A stretch of DNA of 64,000 nucleotides from Pseudonocardia cypriaca (GTDB lineage: Bacteria > Actinomycetota > Actinomycetes > Mycobacteriales > Pseudonocardiaceae), in assembly GCF_006717045.1 (NCBI RefSeq), contig NZ_VFPH01000002.1, positions 1,488,001-1,552,000 on the forward strand, given 5' to 3'. The notes under the pieces were generated by a model that made no database searches, was not told the DNA's origin, and saw only the letters and a list, made by a program, of their open reading frames with translations. A program made the position numbers and the translations under genes. Of the stretch, positions 33,942 to 41,597 are shown piece after piece. The first letter of the stretch is position 1. Each line of letters begins with the position of its first letter.

Positions 33942-34991
33942 CGCGAGCTCCCGGCGGTGCCGGCCGACGGTCGGGACCGGGCGGCGGGCTGCCACGACGG
34001 TCACCACCGCCAGCAGCGCGGTCATGGCCGCCGTCGCACCGAACGCGGTCCACGTGGCGGCGTCGGGGTGCACGAGGGACTGGCCACGCAGGGCCTGCCA
34101 CGCCGTGATGACGAAGATCCCGGTGTAGCCGAGGATCACGACGCCGGTCAGCCGGGCGCGCACGCGTTCGCTCCGCAGCCATGTGACCCGGGCGGCGAGG
34201 ACGCCGAGCACCAGCACCGCGAGCACGAAGACCTGGATGGCGTGCAGACCGAGGAAGTGCGGGACGCGCAGGTCGCCGCCCTGGGTGCTCCAGTTCGTGA
34301 TCGGCATGCCGCCACCGTCGGGCACGCCCACGCCGTGCGCACCCGACAGCGTGACCGGGCGACCGTAGGCGTCCTCGACGGTCCTCCGTCCCTCGCTGCT
34401 CGCCCCGACGATGAAGAACGCCACGGCCATCCCGAGCGTGGCCAGTCCGATCCCCGCACGCAGCGCCCACGTCAGCGGCCGCTCGCCGACCTTCTGGAAG
34501 AGCAGCATGACGGCGATCAGGAGGCTCGCCCCGAACAGCCCGATCACGCCGGACGAGAAGACCTTCTGGCCGATCTGGTTGAACGGATCGGTGTTGACGT
34601 TGAAGTGGCTGTACGTGCCGCGTGCGGCCTGGATCGCGATGAACCCGACGTCGACGAGCCCGGTGGCGGCGAAGACGGTGCCGAGCGTCCACATGGTGCG
34701 CCGGGCCCTGCGCAGCTTCGGCAGCATCCACGCGAGCGTCGCGCCGTAGAGGACGAACGACACCGCGAACTTGAACGGCTTCGCCCAGATCGACTCGTGC
34801 AGGAGCTCCCGCCCGTCGACGACGAGACCGACGCCCGCGACGACGACGAGGCAGGCCATCGCGGCCACCATGACCATGAGCGGCCGGTGCCACGACCGGA
34901 CCTCCGAGACGGTGATGGACAAGGGGTCCCCCAGCTGCAGCGGCCTGTTTTCCACACCGCAAATGCTGGTCGCGACCAGGGGAAAGAGCAC
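33927..34991 (-). CDS. Hypothetical multi-span membrane protein
   Basis: A 354-aa protein with about eight hydrophobic helices (for example MVMVAAMACLVVVAGVGLVV, AVSFVLYGATLAWML, VFVLAVLVLGVLAARVTWL). Polar loops hold QAARGTYSHFNVNTDPFNQI and ITNWSTQGGDLRVPHFLGLH, which look conserved and contain histidines and asparagines. I recognise the style of a conserved actinobacterial membrane family but cannot name a function. The start is uncertain: the open frame begins at 34991, while the first helix begins near residue 38, so a start up to 25 codons downstream is possible. It faces the ArsR gene, and a CDF transporter gene lies upstream. Confidence 0.75.
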   Translation of the reverse strand: MLFPLVATSICGVENRPLQLGDPLSITVSEVRSWHRPLMVMVAAMACLVVVAGVGLVVDGRELLHESIWAKPFKFAVSFVLYGATLAWMLPKLRRARRTMWTLGTVFAATGLVDVGFIAIQAARGTYSHFNVNTDPFNQIGQKVFSSGVIGLFGASLLIAVMLLFQKVGERPLTWALRAGIGLATLGMAVAFFIVGASSEGRRTVEDAYGRPVTLSGAHGVGVPDGGGMPITNWSTQGGDLRVPHFLGLHAIQVFVLAVLVLGVLAARVTWLRSERVRARLTGVVILGYTGIFVITAWQALRGQSLVHPDAATWTAFGATAAMTALLAVVTVVAARRPVPTVGRHRRELALRAG

Positions 34992-35030
34992 TGGAGCGCG
35001 CAGGCGTCCCGGGGTGGGGAGAACCCCCGT

Positions 35031-36056
35031 TCAGCGCGCGACGGCTCCCGGTTCCAGCGCGCTCGGGTGGTGGGCGAGGACCGCGTGGTGGTCGCCGCCG
35101 TGCGGTCCGACGTGGACCGTGGCCGCCACGAGCCTGGGCACGTCGTGCAGCAGCCGGTGCTGGACGGCGGTTGCGATGTCGTGGGCCGCGACGACGTCGA
35201 GGCGGGCGTCGACGGCGACGCCGACCTCCGCACGCACCCGGTGCCCCGACCAGCGCAGTCGCAGCTCTTCGACGGCCAGAACGCCGGGTACGGCGCGGAC
35301 AGCCGCTTCGGCCGTGTCGACGAGCCGGGGGTCGACGGCGTCCATGAGCCGCCGGTAGACGTCCACGGCCGCGCCGCGCAGCACCACGAGGATCGCCACC
35401 GTGATCAGCAGCCCGACGATCGGGTCTGCCAGCGGGAACCCGGCGAGCACGCCGAGCGCGGCCGCGACGACGGCGAGCGAGGTGAAGCCGTCGGTGCGGG
35501 CGTGCAGCCCGTCGGCCACCAGCGCCGCCGACCCGATGCGCCGCCCCACCCGGATGCGGTGGACCGCGACGAGCTCGTTGCCCACGAACCCGATCACGCC
35601 GGCGGCGAGCACCGCCCCGACGTGATCGACGGGTTGCGGCTCGAACAGCCGGTGGACCGACTCGTAGCCCGCGACGACGGCGGACAGCGCGATCATCGCC
35701 ACGATGAAAACCCCGGCGAGGTCCTCGGCCCGCCCGTAGCCGTAGGTGTAGCGCCGCGTCGCGGCGCGGCGGCCGAGCACGAACGCGATCCACAGCGGTA
35801 CCGCCGTCAACGCGTCGGAGAAGTTGTGGATCGTGTCGGCCAGCAGCGCCGCGGAACCGGACAGCACCACGACCACCAGCTGCGCCAGTGCAGTGGCACC
35901 GAGCACGAGCAGGCTGGTCCTCAGCGCACGGATGCCCTCGGCGCTGGCAGCGAGCGCGGCATCGACCGAGTCGGCGGAGTCGTGGCTGTGCGGCCGGAAC
36001 ACCGCACGCATCCGATCTCGGAACGAGTGCCCGTGCCCATGCCCGTGCGATTCCAC
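35031..36056 (-). CDS. Cation diffusion facilitator (CDF) metal exporter
   Basis: A 341-aa divalent-metal/proton antiporter of the inner membrane. The N-terminus is histidine-rich (ESHGHGHGHSFRDR). Six helices follow. Metal-site residues occur as LLADTIHNFSDALTAVPLW (H/D in helix 2) and LVADGLHARTDGFTSLAV (H/D in helix 5). The C-terminal cytoplasmic domain (about 250-320) has the CDF dimer fold (VPGVLAVEELRLRWSGHRVR). HxxxD in both helices suits zinc or a similar ion. Start is the GTG at 36056. The TetR gene upstream in the same direction may control it. Confidence 0.94.
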   Translation of the reverse strand: MESHGHGHGHSFRDRMRAVFRPHSHDSADSVDAALAASAEGIRALRTSLLVLGATALAQLVVVVLSGSAALLADTIHNFSDALTAVPLWIAFVLGRRAATRRYTYGYGRAEDLAGVFIVAMIALSAVVAGYESVHRLFEPQPVDHVGAVLAAGVIGFVGNELVAVHRIRVGRRIGSAALVADGLHARTDGFTSLAVVAAALGVLAGFPLADPIVGLLITVAILVVLRGAAVDVYRRLMDAVDPRLVDTAEAAVRAVPGVLAVEELRLRWSGHRVRAEVGVAVDARLDVVAAHDIATAVQHRLLHDVPRLVAATVHVGPHGGDHHAVLAHHPSALEPGAVAR

Positions 36057-36121
36057 GAGCCGAATGTGCAGGAATCGAGAGGAAATCGCAAGGAAACCGT
36101 CGCGATGCCAGATTCTTGCAT

Positions 36122-36790
36122 TCAGCTCTTTCCAGCAGGTGCATCCCCATTGTTGCCGGCACGGCTGATCAGCAACGCCAGCTGCTCGGCGTAGCGCTCG
36201 ACCAGCTCGGGCGAGCGGGCGTCGGCCCCGAACAGGCCGCGGGCGAGCTGCGGGTAGACGGCCAGGGCGTTGGCCGCGCTCGTGGCGATGAGGTGCAGCA
36301 CCGCCGGGTCCAAACGGTCGTCGATCTCGCCGGCCCGCTGGCGCTCGCGGATCACCTCCACCTCGTGTTGGAGCCGCGCGTCGCGCTCCCGCGCCTCCTC
36401 GCCGTCGTCGTCGCCGGTGTCGGCGAGGCCGTCCCAGGCCAGCAGCCGCCCGCCGAGGTTCTCGACGCTCGCCCGCACGTACCGCTTGACCATCTCACCC
36501 ATGGGCGTGTCGTCCGGGATCTCCTGCGCCTCGTAGGCCCGCCACCGCCGGTTCATCTCGCGGTAGAGGCCTTCCTTGCCGTCGAAGTAGTACGCGATGA
36601 GCTGCTGGTTCACGCCGGCGCGGGCGGCGATCTCGGAAACGCGGGCCCCGGCGAAACCCTTGGCCGCGAACTCCGCGGTGGCGGCCTCGAGGATGCGCGC
36701 CTTGGTGCGCTCCGGATCGCGCTGCCGCTCGTGCGCAGCAGGCGCCCGTCGGCCCCTCGGTGCCCTGTTCTCCGTGCTCACCCGGGGCAT
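36122..36790 (-). CDS. TetR family transcriptional regulator
   Basis: A 222-aa regulator. The HTH region (about 25-70) reads RILEAATAEFAAKGFAGARV, SEIAARAGVNQQLIAYYFDG, then KEGLYREMNRRWRAY, a TetR N-terminus close to the consensus. The C-terminal domain is helical and acidic (DTGDDDGEEARERDARLQHE). ATG 36790 is chosen; GTG 36781 is also possible, and neither has a strong ribosome site. The CDF exporter gene lies 65 bp downstream, so the two may be co-transcribed, though the ligand is unlikely to be the metal alone. Confidence 0.92.
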   Translation of the reverse strand: MPRVSTENRAPRGRRAPAAHERQRDPERTKARILEAATAEFAAKGFAGARVSEIAARAGVNQQLIAYYFDGKEGLYREMNRRWRAYEAQEIPDDTPMGEMVKRYVRASVENLGGRLLAWDGLADTGDDDGEEARERDARLQHEVEVIRERQRAGEIDDRLDPAVLHLIATSAANALAVYPQLARGLFGADARSPELVERYAEQLALLISRAGNNGDAPAGKS

Positions 36791-37221
36791 TCTGCCGAAG
36801 AACCGGACGATCCCGGCCAGGGCGCTCAACGTCGGAGCCGATGGCCCGAATCCGACCGTCCGGCACCGGCGTGCACATGGCGTGGAGGCCGTGCACATGG
36901 CCGGCGGTGTGTGTCGTGCCGGGAAGGTGTGCACGGTGGGAGCCTGGAGGTCCGGCGGCCTCTGCGGGACGCCTCGTCCCTGGGTTGGTCCGGCCTGACC
37001 GTGCGCGGATGAGCTGGGGTGTGAGGGTCGGGACCACAGCAGGTCCCGCCAAGAACCCGGCAGAGCACCCGAGAGGCCGGGAATGGTGGCGAGCGCCGAG
37101 AGACCCGAGCCGGGAACGGCGCGCCCACCGGCGGCTCACTGACCAGGCCGACCCGACGAGAACCGACCAGAACGCAGGGACCGCGCCGCCGGGCGACCAT
37201 GATCCGAACTGGCGGTTGCCC

Positions 37222-37314
37222 ATGGCTGTACCGACAACCATGAACGCCCGATACACCGGATCACGCCCATCAAGATCGCGTGTATCGGTTGTCCACGGTT
37301 GTCACCGCAGCCAT
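37222..37314. repeat. 93-bp long imperfect inverted repeat (candidate structured RNA or element)
   Basis: Arms pair as ATGGCTG/CAGCCAT, GACAACC/GGTTGTC, CCGATACAC/GTGTATCGG and GATC/GATC around an 11-nt centre. Interruptions are exactly symmetric (4x4, 8x8, 2x2), and four more Watson-Crick pairs occur inside the 8x8 part, giving about 31 pairs in 41 positions. This is far beyond chance repeats in the window. Strand and function are unknown. Confidence 0.6.
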
Positions 37315-37342
37315 AGCGAACCGCTACAGCGGATCATGAAGG

Positions 37343-37383
37343 CGAAGCGGCGGCGCGTGACCCGTCGGAGACGCGCCGCTTCG
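37343..37383. terminator. Bulged GC-rich hairpin after the long inverted repeat
   Basis: CGAAGCGG pairs with CCGCTTCG, and CGCGT with ACGCG. A 3-nt bulge separates the two stem parts on the left side, and a 12-nt loop closes the hairpin. It could end a plus-strand transcript that starts before the long hairpin. Tentative. Confidence 0.35.
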
Positions 37384-37454
37384 AGCGCACTGGGCCACCA
37401 CGGGCCGACGACTCGTCGCCGGAACGTGGTCGCCGGTGCCGGCCATCCGCAGGC

Positions 37455-37718
37455 ATGAGCACATTCGACCTGCCACCCACCCCGCCCCTGCCCGCCGAGG
37501 TGCGGGAGCGCGTGCTGCGGACCGTCGACGCCGGCACCGGCGGTCTCGGAGCAGGCCCCATCGCCGTGGCCGTGGTCGTGCTGCTCGCGGTGCTCGCCGT
37601 GATGAGCTCGGTGGCGCTCACCGTCGACGTGGCCGGTATCGACCCGCTCGCTCGGCCGGCCCCCACGTCCCTTCCGACGTCGCCTCCTCCGACGACCGTG
37701 ACATTGAACTTGCCTTGA
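37455..37718 (+). CDS. Small single-span membrane protein, hypothetical
   Basis: An 87-aa ORF with a short cytoplasmic part (LPPTPPLPAEVRERVLRTVD), one clear transmembrane helix at about residues 34-54 (GPIAVAVVVLLAVLAVMSSV) and a Pro/Thr/Ser-rich outer tail. The layout recalls small membrane anchors or truncated anti-sigma-like proteins, but there is no known domain. The ribosome site is weak. Its last codons overlap the promoter/operator of the ArsR gene. Real gene status is moderately likely. Confidence 0.5.
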   Translation: MSTFDLPPTPPLPAEVRERVLRTVDAGTGGLGAGPIAVAVVVLLAVLAVMSSVALTVDVAGIDPLARPAPTSLPTSPPPTTVTLNLP

Positions 37719-37744
37719 CAGGCATATACCCGGAGAGGCATGCT
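37711..37744 (+). promoter_or_regulatory. ArsR promoter with TGCCT-AGGCA palindrome
   Basis: The palindrome TGCCTTGACAGGCA (37711-37724) contains a consensus -35 TTGACA (37715-37720). Eighteen bp later CATGCT can act as -10, exactly 6 nt before the ATG at 37751, so the message may be leaderless. The small ArsR protein would block its own -35 by binding the palindrome. Confidence 0.5.
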
Positions 37745-37750
37745 CGCCAC

Positions 37751-38065
37751 ATGAAGGAGGCGGCCTGGTCGGCACTCGTCGACCCGAACCGCCGGGCGAT
37801 CCTCGAGATGCTCCGGCAACGGCCGTGCGCCGTGGGCGAGCTGGCCGACGAGCTCGGCTTCAGCCAGCCGATGACGTCGAAGCACCTGCGGGTGCTGCGC
37901 GAGTCGGGCCTGGTGTCGGTGCGAGTGGATGCGCAGCGGCGCATCTACGCGATCGACCCCGGCGGCATGGCCGAGCTGGACGCGTGGCTCGCGCCGTACC
38001 GGCGGCTGTGGAACGACCGGCTCGACGCCCTGGGTCGCCACCTGGACCACAAGGAGGAGACATGA
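37751..38065 (+). CDS. Small ArsR family regulator (SRPBCC-linked type)
   Basis: A 104-aa winged-HTH repressor: WSALVDPNRRAILEMLRQRP, VGELADELGFSQPMTSKHLR, VLRESGLVSVRVDAQRRIYA. It has no cysteine pair for metal binding. This subtype is usually encoded just before an AHSA1/SRPBCC protein, as here. The stop overlaps the ATG of that gene, and an MFS gene follows, so the three form one operon. Promoter features with a palindrome over the -35 box suggest autoregulation. Confidence 0.94.
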   Translation: MKEAAWSALVDPNRRAILEMLRQRPCAVGELADELGFSQPMTSKHLRVLRESGLVSVRVDAQRRIYAIDPGGMAELDAWLAPYRRLWNDRLDALGRHLDHKEET

Positions 38066-38577
38066 CGGACCGCGGAACCTTCGTCGACTTCGACGGCCGG
38101 CCCGGGGTGAGGTTCGAGCGCACCTACCCGCACCCGCCCGAGCGCGTCTGGGCGGCGATCACCGAACCGGGCGAGCTCGTCCACTGGTTCCCCTCGGCGG
38201 TGTCGCTGGAGCCCCGCGTCGGCGGAGCCGTGACGTTCACGGCGGACCCGAACGTCGACGACGGGTCGGGGTCGGTGCTCGCCTTCGACCCGCCCCACCT
38301 GCTCGCCTACACGTGGGGCGGCGACGAGCTGCACTTCCGGCTGGAACCGACCGGTGCCGGCGGGTGCACGCTGACGCTCGTCAACGTGCTGGAGACGCGC
38401 GACGCGGCCGCGCGCAACGCCGCCGGCTGGACGGTCTGCCTCGCCGAGCTCGGCAAGCAGGTCTCGGGAGCGGTCGCCGACGGGCCGCACAGCGCCGCCG
38501 CCGAGCCGTGGGAGCCGCTCTACGACGAGTACGTGGCAGCGGGCATGCCCGCAGGTGCCCCGATCCCCGGCCGCTGA
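38062..38577 (+). CDS. SRPBCC (AHSA1-like) domain protein
   Basis: A 171-aa single-domain protein of the START/Bet v1-like superfamily, which forms a hydrophobic ligand pocket. Family marks: FERTYPHPPERVWAAITEPG, ELVHWFPSAVSLEPRVGG, the GSGSVLAFDPPHLLAYTW strand and a GWTVCLAELGKQV helix at the end. The role is unknown; with ArsR and an MFS pump it may bind the compound handled by the operon. Excellent ribosome site (AAGGAGGAGAC before the ATG), and the ATG overlaps the arsR stop. Confidence 0.93.
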   Translation: MTDRGTFVDFDGRPGVRFERTYPHPPERVWAAITEPGELVHWFPSAVSLEPRVGGAVTFTADPNVDDGSGSVLAFDPPHLLAYTWGGDELHFRLEPTGAGGCTLTLVNVLETRDAAARNAAGWTVCLAELGKQVSGAVADGPHSAAAEPWEPLYDEYVAAGMPAGAPIPGR

Positions 38578-39995
38578 TGTCCCGCGACCAGGCCGTGCGG
38601 CCCGCACCGGTCACCCGCGGCGCCTGGCTGGTGCTGGCCGCCACCGCGCTCGCCGGGATGATGGACGGGATCGACGCCACGGCGCTCGCCGTGGCCAACC
38701 CCGTCCTCGCCCGCGACCTGCACGCCGGCCTACCGGAGCTGGAAGCGCTGACCGTCGGCTACATGCTCGCCATGGCGATGGCACTGGTCCCGGCGGGCGC
38801 GCTCGCCGACCGCATCGGCCACCGCCGCGTCTTCCTCGCCGGGCTCACCGGGTTCGTGATCAGCTCGCTGCTGATCGGCCTGACCGGGGCGGTCCCGGCG
38901 ATGATCGCGCTGCGCGTGCTGCAAGGTGCTGCGGGAGCCATGCTCGCGGCCAGCTCGCTCGCCCTGCTGCGCCATGCCTTCACCCCCGAGCGGCTCAAGG
39001 TCGCCATCGGGCTGTGGAGCTGCGGCCTCGCCGTCGCCCTGCTGGCCGGGCCGTTCATCGGCGGCGCGCTGGTCCAGTTCGTGCACTGGCGGGCGATCTT
39101 CTTCGTCAACGTGCCCATCGGGGCCGTCGCGTTCGCCCTCGCGCTCGTCCCGGCCGCGGCGGACGGCCACCGGCCGCAGCCGTCCCGGTTCGACACAGCG
39201 GGCGCGGTGCTGCTCACCTGTGCCGTGTTCACGCTGGTCGCCGGCATCACCCGCGCGCAGGTCGACGGCTGGACGGCGCCGGTCCCGCTCGCCGCGCTGG
39301 TCGGCGCGGCGGTGCTCACCGTCGCGTTCGCGCTTCGCGAGCGGCGCGCCGCCGACCCGCTGCTGCCACCCGCCGTCGTCCGCTCCCGGCGCCTCCTCGT
39401 CGCCCTGGCCGTGATCATGTCGGCGGGGCTGGTGCACTTCGGCACGGCCTTCTACTACGCCCTCTACCTCCAGCAGGTCCGCGGCTTCTCACCGGTCGCG
39501 GCCGGAGCCGGGCTGCTGCCGCTCATCGGGCTCGTCGCCGTGGGCGCACCGGCCAGCGGCCTGCTCAACCGCCGCTACGGCCCCGGCCTGCCCATCGTCA
39601 GCGGGCTCGGCCTGCTCTGCGCCGGCGCGGCCGGGCTGTCGGCCTTCGGTGCCGACGCCGCGCTCCCCGTCGTGCTCGCCTGCGTGCTGCCCATGGGGCT
39701 GGGGATCGGCCTCGCCAACCCCACGGCGGTGGAGGTCGCCATCAGCGCCGCTCCTCCGGAGCACGCCGGTCGGGTCGCCGGCCTGCAGCAGACCGCGCTC
39801 ATGGTCTCCGGCAGCCTCGGGGCCGCGGTCTTCGGCTCGATCATCGCCGCGGACGCGCCCGAGTTCGCCGGCCGGGCCGTCGCCGTCGACGCCGGCCGTT
39901 TCATCGCCGGCTTCGGGAACGCGACGCTGTTCGGCGCGGCCCTCACACTGCTGGCCACCGCAGTCGCGGCAGCCACGTTCCGGGCGAGGACGTAG
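38577..39995 (+). CDS. MFS transporter (DHA2 class)
   Basis: A 472-aa exporter with about 14 helices. Helix 1 reads GMMDGIDATALAVANPVL, motif A is GALADRIGHRRVFLAGLTG, and the motif C region is VALLAGPFIGGALVQFVHWR. The central cytoplasmic loop contains RPQPSRFDTAGAVLLTC. The ATG overlaps the TGA of the SRPBCC gene (TGATG), so it is the third gene of the ArsR operon. It differs from the MFS gene at 31.7 kb in both sequence and control. The gene ends 1 bp before the convergent yggT-like gene. Confidence 0.93.
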   Translation: MSRDQAVRPAPVTRGAWLVLAATALAGMMDGIDATALAVANPVLARDLHAGLPELEALTVGYMLAMAMALVPAGALADRIGHRRVFLAGLTGFVISSLLIGLTGAVPAMIALRVLQGAAGAMLAASSLALLRHAFTPERLKVAIGLWSCGLAVALLAGPFIGGALVQFVHWRAIFFVNVPIGAVAFALALVPAAADGHRPQPSRFDTAGAVLLTCAVFTLVAGITRAQVDGWTAPVPLAALVGAAVLTVAFALRERRAADPLLPPAVVRSRRLLVALAVIMSAGLVHFGTAFYYALYLQQVRGFSPVAAGAGLLPLIGLVAVGAPASGLLNRRYGPGLPIVSGLGLLCAGAAGLSAFGADAALPVVLACVLPMGLGIGLANPTAVEVAISAAPPEHAGRVAGLQQTALMVSGSLGAAVFGSIIAADAPEFAGRAVAVDAGRFIAGFGNATLFGAALTLLATAVAAATFRART

Positions 39996-39996
39996 G

Positions 39997-40278
39997 TCAG
40001 AGCCAGAGCACGATCTGGCGGAGGACGACTGCGGCGAAGAAGACGACGATGAACGCCAGGTCGATCCCCACGGAGCCGAACCGGACCGGCGGCAGGATCC
40101 GCCGCACGGGGGCCAGTACCGGCTCCGTGACGGCGTGGGTGACGCGCTGGGCGGTGCGGCGCCACTCGGGCTCCGGACCGGACGACGCCACCGCGACCCA
40201 GTCGACCACCGCCCGCGCGACCAGCACGATCTGGAAGAGCAGCAGCACCGTTCCGAGCAACGCACCGATCGCGGACAT
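39997..40278 (-). CDS. YggT family membrane protein
   Basis: A 93-aa protein with two helices: IGALLGTVLLLFQIVLVARA at the start and GIDLAFIVVFFAAVVLRQI at the end. Between them lie the YggT hallmarks DWV, VTEPVLAPVRRILPPVRFG. In other bacteria YggT genes accompany division or osmotic functions; here it stands alone beside a glycosyltransferase. In actinobacteria a related gene follows sepF, which is not seen here. A good ribosome site (GGAGGAG) precedes the ATG. Confidence 0.93.
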   Translation of the reverse strand: MSAIGALLGTVLLLFQIVLVARAVVDWVAVASSGPEPEWRRTAQRVTHAVTEPVLAPVRRILPPVRFGSVGIDLAFIVVFFAAVVLRQIVLWL

Positions 40279-40355
40279 CCCGATCTCCTCCCGGTTCCTG
40301 ACCGGTGAACGTCGAACGGGGCGCCAAAGTGTCCGGATCGTCCCTCCGGGTGACG

Positions 40356-41525
40356 TCACCCAGCTGGGATCGTCGCGGCGCCGACGGGCGAACGGCCGGC
40401 ACGGGCCAGGACCTTCTCGTAGAGCCGCAGGTAGCGATCGGCCATCCGCGCCGGGGTGAAGCGACGCGCGGCCTCCCGGCGGCACTCCCCCGGGTCCAGC
40501 CGACCGGCCTCGTCGAGAGCGGCCGCGAGCGCGTCCTCGTCGCCCGGGTCGACCAGGAACCCGGTCCGGCCGTGCTCCACCAGCTCGGGGAGGCAGCCGC
40601 GCCGGTATCCGACCACCGGGGTGCCCAGCGCGAGTGCCTCGACCACCGCGGTGCCGCCCGGCTCGTCCCAGTCGATCGGGAAGAGCGCGGCGACGGCGGA
40701 TGCGACGAGCTCGTCCCGCTCCGCGCCGGCGACCGTGCCGACCCAGCGCACGCGGTTGCCGTCCACCAGCGGCTGCACGTCCTCCCGCCAGTACTGGACG
40801 TCCGGGTTGTCGCGGTCGGTACCGTCCACCTCGCTCGTGCGGTGGCACGGCCCGACCGGACCGGCGAGCACCAGGTTCCGGCCCGTGCGGTGGGCGATGC
40901 GGGCGGCCACGTGCTGCCCCTTGTAGCGGGTGACCCGGCCGAGCACGACGACGTGGTCGCCCTTCCGCGCGGCGGGGCGGTGCTCGGCGCCCACCGCGAG
41001 CGGGGTGGCCAGGTGCACGTGGCCGACGCTGAGCGCCCGCAGCGCTCGAGGAGCCCGCGCCAGCTGGGCGAACGACACGCCGTTGACCCAGAGCCCACCG
41101 CCGCCCTCGATGCCCCCGTACAGCGCGGGGTGCTTCCCCAGGTCCCAGTGCAGCGTGTGCAGCACCGGGGGCGCCTCCCGCCCGAGCGCACCGAGCACGG
41201 TCGGCCCGAGCGCCTCCTGGTGGTCGTGCACGAGCGTGATGTCGTCGCGGCGGCGCAGCTCGGTCACGACCCGGTGCAGGTGCGCCGCCGCCACCCCCAT
41301 CACCCGGTTGAAGGGGCGCTGCAGCTGGGCGAACTGCCCGTCGTCGAACACGGAGATGCGTTCGTCGACGGGCAGCGTGCTCGTCCCGACCGTCGCCAGC
41401 ACGACCCGGACGCCGCGCTCGCGCAGCTCGGGGACCAGCGCAGCCACGACGTTCTCGATCCCGCCGTATCCCGGCGGCGGGACGGCGAGCCACGGACCCG
41501 CGTTGACCAGGACGGTGATGCCCAT
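40356..41525 (-). CDS. Glycosyltransferase family 4 (GT-B fold)
   Basis: A 389-aa enzyme that transfers a sugar from a nucleotide-activated donor. The N-terminal domain starts with VLVNAGPWLAVPPPGYGGIE, the substrate loop of many GT4 enzymes, and later VHDHQEALGPT. The C-terminal donor domain has VVVLGRVTRYKGQHVAARIA and the EX7E motif region FPIDWDEPGGTAVVEALALG. Start choice: ATG 41525; a start 27 bp upstream is possible. No neighbouring gene shows the acceptor. Similar stand-alone enzymes act on trehalose, glycolipids or small molecules. Confidence 0.92.
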   Translation of the reverse strand: MGITVLVNAGPWLAVPPPGYGGIENVVAALVPELRERGVRVVLATVGTSTLPVDERISVFDDGQFAQLQRPFNRVMGVAAAHLHRVVTELRRRDDITLVHDHQEALGPTVLGALGREAPPVLHTLHWDLGKHPALYGGIEGGGGLWVNGVSFAQLARAPRALRALSVGHVHLATPLAVGAEHRPAARKGDHVVVLGRVTRYKGQHVAARIAHRTGRNLVLAGPVGPCHRTSEVDGTDRDNPDVQYWREDVQPLVDGNRVRWVGTVAGAERDELVASAVAALFPIDWDEPGGTAVVEALALGTPVVGYRRGCLPELVEHGRTGFLVDPGDEDALAAALDEAGRLDPGECRREAARRFTPARMADRYLRLYEKVLARAGRSPVGAATIPAG

Positions 41526-41597
41526 GAGCGCAGAATCCCCGCTTCGATCCATGTGGATGCGCGTCCGCACCACGATGAGACGGACGGACGCAGCGCG

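Larger units (their letters stand above)
36791..37454. other. 664-bp gap without a convincing gene, containing structured repeats
   Basis: No frame here has a ribosome site and recognisable protein features. Contents: a direct repeat GTGCACATGG at 36871 and 36891 (20-bp period); the direct repeat GGTTGTC at 37287 and 37297; a 93-bp imperfect hairpin (37222-37314); a short hairpin CCGCT-AC-AGCGG at 37321-37332; and a bulged GC-rich hairpin at 37343-37383. The right half could be a structured RNA gene or remnant of a small mobile element. The left half shows nothing I can name. Confidence 0.5.

Noticed and set aside
33957..36194. 745-codon plus-strand frame opposite the CDF and membrane-protein genes
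   Set aside because: Antisense shadow; the CDF transporter with its metal-site motifs is clearly the gene here.
36826..37200. Open frames in the 36.8-37.45 kb gap considered as genes
   Set aside because: No ribosome site, no hydrophobic or domain pattern, and several overlapping frames of equal quality.
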